Shown here: positions 51,795 through 59,907 of the stretch, piece after piece
How positions within the stretch are numbered: position 1 is the stretch's first letter
Layout of the letters: the number at the start of each line of letters is the position of its first letter
NCBI RefSeq assembly: GCF_029023725.1
Contig: NZ_CP119075.1
Span: 1,483,501-1,547,500 of the forward strand
DNA from: Synoicihabitans lomoniglobus
GTDB taxonomy: Bacteria; Verrucomicrobiota; Verrucomicrobiia; Opitutales; Opitutaceae
DNA length: 64,000 nt
Direction of reading: 5' to 3'
Translations under genes and position numbers: made by a program
Notes under the pieces: generated by a model
The model's input: the letters and a program-made list of their open reading frames with translations, nothing else
What the model was told of the DNA's origin: nothing
Databases searched by the model: none

Positions 51795-52367
51795 CTACTC
51801 GCCGAGCACCAGTTTGGCCGTCGCCGTGCGCCGATGATAGTAGAAGGCCAAGCCGCCTTGGTAAATCACGGTGACGAACGCCACCACCGAGTAGGCGACC
51901 CGATTCACGAAGCGCCAAAACGTGGGAAATTCGTTTTCGCTCAACCCGGCATTCCGCAAGTCGTGCTCCATCCGTTGCATATACCATTCGGGCAGTTGTT
52001 GTTGAAACACCACGGGGTCAAAGTGGGTGGCCATCCACCCGGCATAGCCGACGACTACGAGCAGCAGGCCCAGTTCGCCGCCCACCATCCAACGAATGCC
52101 GCCTGCGCGGCCATGACGAAGTTCACTCGCTCCGTGCAGCTCACAAGCGCCCATGCCGATGGCCAACGCTCCGGCGATGGCGGGAGGTCCCTGATGACCC
52201 ATGGCGGCCAAAATGGCGAAAAATCCGGAGAAAATCATGATCATCCGTCCATGGGTTCCGGCGAACCGCACGACGCGATCGAGAGTTTCTTGAGGGAGAG
52301 GAGGTGGTTTCACGGTCTTGCCAGTCTTGTGATGCGGAGTGATCACTTTGGGTTCCCGAATCCACAC
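51795..52367 (-). CDS. Hypothetical membrane protein
   Basis: 190-residue protein I do not recognise. There are hydrophobic segments at about 43-58 (MIMIFSGFFAILAAMG), 62-76, 93-110 (GGELGLLLVVVGYAGWM) and 155-175 (YSVVAFVTVIYQGGLAFYY). Between the last two is a soluble part with PEWYMQRMEHDLRNAGLSE. The start is uncertain: GTG at 52367 gives the full frame, which stops two bases short of the divergent GTG start of hrpA. It precedes the sulfite-oxidase-like gene on the same strand, 58 bases upstream, suggesting joint expression. Confidence 0.6.
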   Translation of the reverse strand: MWIREPKVITPHHKTGKTVKPPPLPQETLDRVVRFAGTHGRMIMIFSGFFAILAAMGHQGPPAIAGALAIGMGACELHGASELRHGRAGGIRWMVGGELGLLLVVVGYAGWMATHFDPVVFQQQLPEWYMQRMEHDLRNAGLSENEFPTFWRFVNRVAYSVVAFVTVIYQGGLAFYYHRRTATAKLVLGE

Positions 52368-52368
52368 C

Positions 52369-55300
52369 GTGCCAGACGAAAAGCCTTATCCCTTCCGAAT
52401 TGAGTTCCCCCCCGACCTGCCGATCAGTGCGCGGGCCGGCGAAATCGTGGACGCCTTGCAGGAGCATCCGGTGCTGATTCTCGCCGGTGAAACCGGATCG
52501 GGCAAAACCACCCAAATTCCCAAACTCTGCCTCGCGGCGGGGCGGGGACTCAAGGGGCGCATCGCCTGCACCCAACCGCGTCGGGTCGCGGCGTTGTCGG
52601 TTTCGAAGCGGGTGGCGGAGGAAATGGGCGTGCGATACGGACGCGAAGTGGGCTGCAAGGTGCGGTTCAGCGACCAGACCACCAAACAGACCGTGGTGAA
52701 ATTCATGACCGACGGTATGTTGCTCGCCGAGGTGCAGTCGGACCCGATGCTCCGCGAATACGACACGGTCATCATCGACGAAGCCCATGAGCGTTCGCTG
52801 AACATTGATTTTCTGCTCGGCCACCTGCGCCAGTTGCGTCACCGCCGCCCGGATCTGCGCATTGTCATCACCTCGGCCACGATCGACACCGCTGCTTTCA
52901 GCCAAGCCTTCGACGATGCGCCCATTATAGAAGTGTCCGGCCGCACGTATCCGGTGGAGGTCGTTTACGCCCCGCTTGATGAACTCGGGTCCGACGCGGC
53001 CGAAGGCGACGCCCCGACCACGCGCTCGGAGGCGTTGCACTACGTCGATGGCGCGGTGGAAGCGGCGAAACGCATTCTGGATACCACCTCCACCGGCGAC
53101 GTGCTCGTATTCATGCCGGCGGAGCGCGACATTCGCGAGACGATCGACCTGCTCGGCGGCAGCGCGCGGGGGTGCGATCTCATTCCGTTGTTTGGTCGCT
53201 TGTCCAACAGCGAGCAACAGCGCGTGTTTGCCGCCACGGCCCGGCGCCGGGTGATCGTGGCGACCAACATCGCGGAAACCTCGCTGACGCTGCCGGGCAT
53301 CCGCTACGTGGTGGATACCGGGTTGTCGCGCGTGAGCCGTTACTCGCCGCAAGCCCGCACCCGTCGGTTGCCGATCGAAGCCGTGGCGCAGTCCAGCGCC
53401 GACCAGCGCAAGGGGCGGGCGGGGCGCGTGGCGGAAGGCGTCTGCATTCGGTTGTATTCCGAAAAGGACTACAATGAACGACCGCGCTTCACGCAGCCGG
53501 AGATCCAACGCGCCAATCTGGCGGATGTGATCCTGCGCATGAAGGCGTTCGGGCTCGGTGACATCGAACGCTTCCCGTTTCTCAACATGCCGGCGACCAA
53601 ATCGATTCGCGCCGGTTATGCGTTGCTCGACGAGTTGCACGCCATGGAGAGCACGGGTGATGCGCGGACCTTGACCGCCATGGGCCGCGAATTGGCGCGC
53701 CTGCCGGTCGACCCGACGGTGGGGCGCATGATTCTGCAGGCGAGAGAGGAAAAGGCGTTGCGCGAAGTTGTCATCATCGCGGCGGGACTGAGCGTGCAGG
53801 ATCCGCGGGAGCGGCCACTCGAAAAACAAGCGGAAGCCGACGCCGCGCACCGCCGTTTCACGCACCCGGAATCGGATTTTCTGACGCTGCTGGAAATTTG
53901 GGAGGCGCTGCACGATGAATTCGAAAAACTGTCGCAGGGCCGCATGCGACGGTGGTGCAAGGCGCACTTCTTGAGCTACACGCGCATGCGCGAATGGCGC
54001 GACATCCACGGGCAACTTTTGGATACGCTGCGGGATCGGCGCGACTTTCAACCGAGTTCCGTATGGGATGGCCTGACGCAGGCGCTGAGCCGCGATGAAG
54101 CCGCCGCGAAACTCGGCTTCGACCAACCGGCGTATCGCGCGATCCATCGCAGTATTTTGGCGGGACTGCTGGGTAATATCGCCGCGCGCGACGACGAAAA
54201 AGGAGGCTTCAAAGCGACGCAGGATCGCCGCGTGAATATCTTTCCCGGGTCGGGATTATTCGTGCGTGAAGAGCGCAAGAAGGGCCGGGGACCGAAGCCA
54301 TCAGCTCCCGCCAAACCGCGCGGCCCGCGTTGGTTGCTTGCCGCTGAAATCGTCGAAACGGCGCGTCTCTACGCGCGAACCTGTGCGCGGCTGGATCCCC
54401 TGTGGGCGCTCGATCTTGGGGCGCATCTGGTGAAGGTGGCGCACAGTGAACCGTTTTGGGATGAAGCCAAGGGACGGGTGATGGTTCGGCAGCGCACGCG
54501 GCTGTATGGTTTGGAAATCGAATCGCGGGCGGTGGGCTACGGGAAAATCGATCCCGAGCATGCCACCGAGCTGTTCATTCGCGAGGCGCTGGTGAATGAC
54601 ACCATCACGTGGCCGTTTGATTTTCTGATGCACAATCGAAAGGTGCGGACGGAGTTGGAAAACCAGATGACGCGCACGCGTGATCGCGGCGTAATGAATC
54701 TCGACGAAGCGATTTTCCGCTTTTACGCGGAGGCCCTGTTGGAGGCGAACCACGTGGTATCGGCCGTGCCGGAATTGATTGCGTTGGTAAAGGAACGGCG
54801 TCCGCACGAGCCGCGCTTTTTGGAATTTGATGCGGAAACCCTGCGCGATCCGGAAGCGTTGACCGTCGATGCCGCTGCCTTTCCGGAGTCAGTGCCGCTC
54901 AACAACGAGGTCCTGCCGCTGAACTACAACTACAAGCCGGGCGAAGCCGACGACGGCGTGACGCTTGAAGTCGATGTGACGGGCGCCGACGGCCTGACTC
55001 CGGCGGCCTTGGATTGGGCGGTGCCGGGGCACTTGCCGCAGAAGGTGGAGCACTATTTGCGCGGACTGCCCAAAGAGCTGCGACGCGAAGTCATGCCGCT
55101 GGCGGCGACGGCGAAGTCTCTCGTGCCGCAACTGGCATCGCGGGACCGTTTGACCGGGCGGCGGGAAACGTTGCCCGAGGCCCTGGCTGCGTTGCTGGGC
55201 GAACGGTTTTCACTGCGCATTTCGCCATCGGTTTGGGACGAACGCCCCTTGCCGGATCACCTGCGGGTGCGGGTGCGCGTGACCGATGACCACGGCACGG

Positions 55301-56403
55301 AAATCGTCGGTTCGCGGGAATTGGTAGAAGTGCGGGCGGCGGTGGAAGCGCAAAAACGTCAAGCCAGCAGCGGTATCGCCAAAGAAGCGCCGGGGGTGTG
55401 GAAACGGGCGCGGTGCCAATGGGAAACTGAGCCGCTGGAAGGCTGGACGATCGGGGAGCTGCCGGACGAAGTGACCATCGGTGAAACTGCGGGCGTGCCG
55501 GTGCAGGCGTATCCGGTTTTTGATGTCACGAGAGAGGGCGTGGCGGTGCGTTTATGTCGGACCATCGAGGATGCCGACCGACGGCGCCCCGCCGGGCTGC
55601 GGGCGATGCTGGCGCAGGCGCTGCGTTACGATCTGGCGTGGATGGAGAAAGACCTGCGCTCGATGCGCGATGTCGGCGCGGTGGCGAGCACCCTGGCTCC
55701 CGTGGCGGAATTGTCGGCGGATGCGATGGCCGGATTAACCGCGTGGATCACTGCGCCGGAGCGTCTACCGTCCCGCGATGGCGGACGCACCAAGCAACGC
55801 TTTGATGTCGCCGTGGAGGAAGCGAAACAGACCCTGCGCGGCCTCGTGCCCCGGTTGATCGATCGGGTGCGCGAAGTGCTCGCCTTGCGGCAGGAACTTT
55901 TGGTGCACCCGACGCCGTTCGACGGGATGAAAGCGGATCTGGATGCCCTGGTGTCGCCGCGTTTCCTGCGGGACATTTCGTATTCACAACTCGGGCACGT
56001 GCCGCGCTATCTGCGGGGCATGCAGGCACGGGCGGATCGATGGTCCCGGGATCCCGTCAAGGATGCTCAACGCGCGAAGCTGATCGCGCCCTATTTGAAG
56101 GCCGCGCGGGAGCTGCAGGCCGAGCCGGGTGGAGAGTCCCTGCGTTGGTTGGTGGAGGAATATCGCGTGAGTATCTTTGCCCAAAATCTCGGAACGGCGG
56201 AGCCGGTGTCGGCCAAAAAACTGGACCATGCCGTGGCGACGATTCGCGGCGGTGGCCGGGCAGTCGCGACGTCGCCAACCGCTCCGGCCAAACCGCCCCC
56301 CAAGCCGATGGCGGTCACGCCGCTGCCGGGGAAGACCAAGCAGAAACCGCTCAAGAGTCTGAACGCGTTGGATGGACTCTTCCGTCATCCCGGATCCCGC
56401 TGA
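52369..56403 (+). CDS. hrpA: DEAH-box ATP-dependent RNA helicase HrpA
   Basis: 1,344-residue helicase of the HrpA family (E. coli HrpA is about 1,300), which unwinds RNA and acts on stalled or collided ribosomes. Walker A GETGSGKTTQ is at residue 40, DEAH at 137, motif III SAT near 168 and motif VI SADQRKGRAGR at about 343. A helicase-associated region follows, then the large HrpA-specific DUF3418 C-terminal half (RQRTRLYGLEIESRAVGYGK and later). A Pro/Lys-rich tail ends the protein. I chose GTG at 52369 (MPDEKPYPF); GTG at 52339 would overlap the divergent gene. Confidence 0.95.
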   Translation: MPDEKPYPFRIEFPPDLPISARAGEIVDALQEHPVLILAGETGSGKTTQIPKLCLAAGRGLKGRIACTQPRRVAALSVSKRVAEEMGVRYGREVGCKVRFSDQTTKQTVVKFMTDGMLLAEVQSDPMLREYDTVIIDEAHERSLNIDFLLGHLRQLRHRRPDLRIVITSATIDTAAFSQAFDDAPIIEVSGRTYPVEVVYAPLDELGSDAAEGDAPTTRSEALHYVDGAVEAAKRILDTTSTGDVLVFMPAERDIRETIDLLGGSARGCDLIPLFGRLSNSEQQRVFAATARRRVIVATNIAETSLTLPGIRYVVDTGLSRVSRYSPQARTRRLPIEAVAQSSADQRKGRAGRVAEGVCIRLYSEKDYNERPRFTQPEIQRANLADVILRMKAFGLGDIERFPFLNMPATKSIRAGYALLDELHAMESTGDARTLTAMGRELARLPVDPTVGRMILQAREEKALREVVIIAAGLSVQDPRERPLEKQAEADAAHRRFTHPESDFLTLLEIWEALHDEFEKLSQGRMRRWCKAHFLSYTRMREWRDIHGQLLDTLRDRRDFQPSSVWDGLTQALSRDEAAAKLGFDQPAYRAIHRSILAGLLGNIAARDDEKGGFKATQDRRVNIFPGSGLFVREERKKGRGPKPSAPAKPRGPRWLLAAEIVETARLYARTCARLDPLWALDLGAHLVKVAHSEPFWDEAKGRVMVRQRTRLYGLEIESRAVGYGKIDPEHATELFIREALVNDTITWPFDFLMHNRKVRTELENQMTRTRDRGVMNLDEAIFRFYAEALLEANHVVSAVPELIALVKERRPHEPRFLEFDAETLRDPEALTVDAAAFPESVPLNNEVLPLNYNYKPGEADDGVTLEVDVTGADGLTPAALDWAVPGHLPQKVEHYLRGLPKELRREVMPLAATAKSLVPQLASRDRLTGRRETLPEALAALLGERFSLRISPSVWDERPLPDHLRVRVRVTDDHGTEIVGSRELVEVRAAVEAQKRQASSGIAKEAPGVWKRARCQWETEPLEGWTIGELPDEVTIGETAGVPVQAYPVFDVTREGVAVRLCRTIEDADRRRPAGLRAMLAQALRYDLAWMEKDLRSMRDVGAVASTLAPVAELSADAMAGLTAWITAPERLPSRDGGRTKQRFDVAVEEAKQTLRGLVPRLIDRVREVLALRQELLVHPTPFDGMKADLDALVSPRFLRDISYSQLGHVPRYLRGMQARADRWSRDPVKDAQRAKLIAPYLKAARELQAEPGGESLRWLVEEYRVSIFAQNLGTAEPVSAKKLDHAVATIRGGGRAVATSPTAPAKPPPKPMAVTPLPGKTKQKPLKSLNALDGLFRHPGSR

Positions 56404-56449
56404 TCACCGGCGGTTGACGGGGAACGGTGGACTGCCATCGTCGCGGCTC

Positions 56450-57196
56450 ATGAAACCCCTGCGGCCCTGGGCCGGTATCATCATATTTGTTACGTTGCTC
56501 CAGTCCGGTTGCACCGTGGTTCGACTGGCCAAAGCCGCGAGTTCTCCGGTGGTGTTGGCGGGAGAAGTGGTGAAGCAAACCAGCAAAGTTGCAGCCCAGA
56601 CAGTGCGAGCTGGCGGCAAGGTTTCGGGCAGTGCGGTGATGGGGGCGGGCCGCGTGGCGGCATCGGGCATTCGTTCGAGCTCCCGGGTTTCGGCCGCTTC
56701 CGCCGGGGGCGCCGGCACCGTGGCCGCGGCCGGGGTGCAGGCTTCGACGAGTGTGGCGGGGGCGGGGATTGGAGGCACCGGCAGTGTGGCGGCCGCCGGC
56801 GTGCGCACGACCACGCGCGTGAGTGCTTCCTCCGTGGGCGGGGCGGGGCGCATCACGGCGGCAGGGGTGAGATCGTCGACCAAGGTCGCGGCGGCGTCGG
56901 TGAATGCGGTGGGATCGATCAGTGCCGCGTCGGTGCGATCTTTGGCGCAACTTTCGACGGCAGGCATGATCACGATCGTGGATATTTCGAGCGGGGCGCT
57001 GGTGCGGGTGCCGTGGCGGGCCGGGCTCAACGCTTACGGCAGCACCGCGCTGGCCAATCTGCCGTTGGTGGATCGGGCGATGGTGATCATCCGCGGCGGG
57101 AAGTTGATTTATCAAACGGCCAAGGCCTTGGCCGCGGCGCGGGCCATGCCGCTGGAGCCGGGCGATGTCGTTCGGTTGGCGGATTATCTGGGGTGA
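56450..57196 (+). CDS. Lipoprotein with five degenerate ~22-residue Ala/Gly/Ser repeats
   Basis: 248-residue predicted lipoprotein of unknown function. The signal peptide MKPLRPWAGIIIFVTLLQSG ends in a lipobox with Cys-21. The middle (about 60-165) is built of repeats with a pattern of G-x-[VI]-x-A-[AS]-G-[VI]-[RQ]-[ST]-[ST]-[ST]-x-V, for example GRVAASGIRSSSRV, GTVAAAGVQASTSV, GSVAAAGVRTTTRV, GRITAAGVRSSTKV and GSISAASVRSLAQL. Alternating small and polar residues suggest a regular beta or solenoid-like fold. A conserved-looking C-terminal part (VRVPWRAGLNAYGSTALANL) follows. I start at 56450 because the frame upstream overlaps hrpA and has no signal. Confidence 0.7.
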   Translation: MKPLRPWAGIIIFVTLLQSGCTVVRLAKAASSPVVLAGEVVKQTSKVAAQTVRAGGKVSGSAVMGAGRVAASGIRSSSRVSAASAGGAGTVAAAGVQASTSVAGAGIGGTGSVAAAGVRTTTRVSASSVGGAGRITAAGVRSSTKVAAASVNAVGSISAASVRSLAQLSTAGMITIVDISSGALVRVPWRAGLNAYGSTALANLPLVDRAMVIIRGGKLIYQTAKALAAARAMPLEPGDVVRLADYLG

Positions 57197-57201
57197 GCGA
57201 C

Positions 57202-57222
57202 GGCGCGCTCGGCGAGCGCGCC
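57202..57222 (+). repeat. Perfect B-type palindrome between convergent genes
   Basis: GGCGCGCTCG and CGAGCGCGCC form a 10-bp stem around a single G, in the 48-base gap between the lipoprotein stop and the ABC ATPase stop. It is the perfected form of palindrome B at 35 and 50 kb and could serve as a two-way transcription barrier. Confidence 0.65.
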
Positions 57223-57244
57223 CGACCGTTCGAGCGAAATAGTC

Positions 57245-58048
57245 TTAGCCGGAAACGCTGGTCAGGTGCCAACCTTTGGCCGTGCGGCGAATGCGCAGGG
57301 GCGCGGCGAATGCCGTGCTGAGATTGGTGTTGTTGAGCGTTTCGCGCAGGGGGCCGGCGGCGACGGACTGACCTTTGGCCATGAGCATGGCGTGGGTGAA
57401 CCCTGTGGTGATTTCCTCGACGTGGTGGGTCACCAGCAAAACGGCCGGGCCGTGGACGTCATCCGTGAGACCATTCATGGCGGCGAGGAATTCCGCGCGA
57501 GCCACGGGATCGAGTCCGGCGCACGGTTCGTCGAGAATGAGCAAGCGGGGACGGGCGGCGAGGGCGCGCGCGATCAACACGCGCTGGCGTTCGCCTTGGG
57601 ACAGGTAAGCCCATTCGCGGCGGGCGATCGCGCCGACATGAAGTTTGCGCAACAAGGCCAGGGCGGCGCGTTCATCGGCGGCGGTGGATTCGCCCCAGAA
57701 ATCGAGTTGGTCGTAACGTCCGCTGATGACGGTTTCCAAGGCGATCTCGCCGCCCGGAATGTGGGGTTGCAGCGAGGATGACACCAGTCCGACGGATTGC
57801 CGGACCTCCCGCCAATCGGTTTCGCCGTAAACCGCGCCGAGAAGCGTGATGTCGCCGGACGACGGGGCGATGAAACCGGTGAGGCTGCGCAACAGGGTGG
57901 TTTTCCCACAGCCGTTGGGTCCCATGACCACCCAATGCTCGCCGGGTTGGATCGACCACGTCAGGTCGCGCAGGAGCCGCTTGGTTCCGCGGGCGACGTT
58001 GAGTCGGGAGACGTTGAGGAGTGGGGTGGATTCGGGCTCAGTCGGCAT
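57245..58048 (-). CDS. ABC transporter ATP-binding protein (YlmA-like)
   Basis: 267-residue stand-alone ABC ATPase. Walker A is GPNGCGKTTLLRSLTG; the Q-loop region is VGLVSSSLQPHIPGGE; the signature is LSQGERQRVLIARAL; Walker B is LLILDEPCAGLDPVA and the H-loop VLLVTHHVEEI. The TVISGRYDQLDFW and SSLQPH features match the YlmA group, whose substrates are unknown and which lack a nearby permease, as here. The ATG at 58048 overlaps the end of the upstream metalloprotease gene by 11 bases, implying coupled translation. A longer frame to 58372 is only the shadow of that gene. Confidence 0.88.
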   Translation of the reverse strand: MPTEPESTPLLNVSRLNVARGTKRLLRDLTWSIQPGEHWVVMGPNGCGKTTLLRSLTGFIAPSSGDITLLGAVYGETDWREVRQSVGLVSSSLQPHIPGGEIALETVISGRYDQLDFWGESTAADERAALALLRKLHVGAIARREWAYLSQGERQRVLIARALAARPRLLILDEPCAGLDPVARAEFLAAMNGLTDDVHGPAVLLVTHHVEEITTGFTHAMLMAKGQSVAAGPLRETLNNTNLSTAFAAPLRIRRTAKGWHLTSVSG

Positions 58049-59753
58049 CGTAAACTTCGATGATCCCCACGCCGGTGCCATTGGCGACCCCGGACAACTG
58101 CACGGTGTAGGCACCGGGGGTGAGCGTGACGAGCAAGGCCGAATCCAAACTGCCCGCCGTAATGGCGAATGCACCCAGACGATCGGCGGTAGGGGCAATC
58201 GTCGCGGAGTTCCAGTCGTTGTTGGATTCGACCAGAGTGGACGAACCGCCGCTCTCGGACCGGAAGAGTGAGAGTTGGGGATCGGCGATTGCGCCCGCGA
58301 TGCTGAACTGATTGAGGCCGGGGCCGATGCCGCGGATGAGCAGGGTTTTGGTGCCTTCGCCGGCAATGACAAAGCCGGCGGTCAACACCTCGGCTCCGAT
58401 GCCGACTTGGGAGCGCGCCGATATATTGGTGAACCGGGGACCGTCGGCGCTGGTGGGCGCGGCGGTATCGTAAATCTCGGCGAGCGCGATGCCGGACGCA
58501 CCATTCACGTCCGTGACCTGAACAGTGTAGGCACCGGGAGCCAAACTGGTGACCAAGGCGGAGTCGAAACTGCCGTCGGGGAGACTGAACGCACCGACGG
58601 TGGAGAAGGTGGTTGAAGCGGATGCATCCCAATCGTCGTTGGATTCGAGTTGTAATTGGGCGCTCGAAAAGAGTGCGATTTGAGGATCAGCGATGGCGCC
58701 GGTGATGTTGAACGAGTCGAGTGTCGGACCAACGCCACGGATAAGCATGCCTTTGCTGCCACCGGAAACGGCGAAGCCCACGGAAAGCGTTTGGTCCCCA
58801 CTGCCGGCTGTGGTGCGCACGGAAATGTTGGAAAGATAAGTCAGTGACGTGGTGGTGGGCGGATCCGTCGGCGTGGTGGGGGCGATGTCGTAGCCGATGT
58901 CCCGGAGAATGCCCAACTCGATGGCGCTGAGGGTGCGCACGCCGGGGCCGGTGTCGGTGGCCGCGTTCATGAGCAGGGCGGAGGTGCCCAGGTAAGTGTT
59001 GTCGTCGGTGTGGCTGCCGCTGCTGCCTTCCTCCCAGGGTTCGGGGGAGTAGAACGCGACCGGGTTGCCGCCGTTGGCGGCCACGGCATGGGGGCCGTTG
59101 AAGTAGATGCCGGGATTGTCGTCGAGGTTGCCCACGAGTCCGGCGTCGAAACGAAACTGCGTATCGACAAAGGACTGGCCGGTGGCGGTGACGAGGTATT
59201 GGTCAATCAAATACCAAGCGTTGGGATCGCCGACGGTGCCGACGAACAGTCCCTCGCCGGTGGAGGAGATCGCGCTCACAAACCCCATGGCATGCAGCAG
59301 CTCGTGCATGGCGGTGCTTTTGAAGTCGAAGGCGTCGGGCGCCACGTCGTCGTCGAGGTCCCAGTTGTGGAAGAAATTCCAATTGATCTCCCCGTCGGCG
59401 GCGGCGCCGTTCGCGTCGGTGCCGTTGACGATTTTTTGCGACACCACGGTCGGACTGAAACCGATGTCCTCGGCGGTGCTGTCACTGCCGGCACTGGCGA
59501 GCGTGCTGTCATCGTTGTTGGTGGAAACCACCGAAAAGGTCACCGTCACCGGCGTCGACGTCGGGATCGTGTCGGAGAGAATCTGAGCAGCTTGTTCCAG
59601 GGCGGTGCGGCGGGCAGCGCCATCGGTGGGGTCGTTGAAGCCGGTATTCGCGTCGGTGTAATCGAATTGAAACGAAATTTGAGCGGGAGCCGAAGACGCT
59701 GCGAAAACGGTCCAAACCAAGACCGGCAGTAATGGGAATCGCGAAGATTTCAT
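58038..59753 (-). CDS. Secreted zinc metalloprotease with two C-terminal repeat domains
   Basis: 571-residue exported protein, paralogous to the protease at 42978. A signal peptide (MKSSRFPLLPVLVWTVFAAS) leads into a protease domain with FDYTDANTGFNDPTDGAARR, the zinc motif MHELLHAMGF (H150, E151, H154), FNGPHAVAANGG and LSAIELGILRDIGYD. From about 313 two ~130-residue domains follow (GFAVSGGSKGMLIRGVGPTL and GFVIAGEGTKTLLIRGIGPG; ending ALAEIYD and GIIEVYDAD). These replace the PEP-CTERM signal of the paralogue and match the repeats on the GSDH protein at 45744. Confidence 0.85.
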   Translation of the reverse strand: MKSSRFPLLPVLVWTVFAASSAPAQISFQFDYTDANTGFNDPTDGAARRTALEQAAQILSDTIPTSTPVTVTFSVVSTNNDDSTLASAGSDSTAEDIGFSPTVVSQKIVNGTDANGAAADGEINWNFFHNWDLDDDVAPDAFDFKSTAMHELLHAMGFVSAISSTGEGLFVGTVGDPNAWYLIDQYLVTATGQSFVDTQFRFDAGLVGNLDDNPGIYFNGPHAVAANGGNPVAFYSPEPWEEGSSGSHTDDNTYLGTSALLMNAATDTGPGVRTLSAIELGILRDIGYDIAPTTPTDPPTTTSLTYLSNISVRTTAGSGDQTLSVGFAVSGGSKGMLIRGVGPTLDSFNITGAIADPQIALFSSAQLQLESNDDWDASASTTFSTVGAFSLPDGSFDSALVTSLAPGAYTVQVTDVNGASGIALAEIYDTAAPTSADGPRFTNISARSQVGIGAEVLTAGFVIAGEGTKTLLIRGIGPGLNQFSIAGAIADPQLSLFRSESGGSSTLVESNNDWNSATIAPTADRLGAFAITAGSLDSALLVTLTPGAYTVQLSGVANGTGVGIIEVYDAD

Positions 59754-59907
59754 GGTAGCGGGATGAAGGGCACGAAGAACCGGTTCTTGATGAACGGCGG
59801 AAGAGGGGGCGGCGAGGATGAATTGCGCTTAATCCGGTCTACGACGGACTTACGGATGGAGTCGTGATTGCACTGGCTCGGGGGCGGCGGCGCGCTAGCT
59901 TGCGGGG

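Noticed and set aside
52141-54147. 668-codon open frame antisense to hrpA
   Set aside because: It is a GC-rich shadow of a clear helicase gene; its translation is Arg/His-rich and has no family motifs.
57245-58372. Longer 375-codon version of the YlmA-like ATPase
   Set aside because: The extra N-terminal residues lie over the metalloprotease C-terminus in another frame; the ABC domain starts just after ATG 58048.
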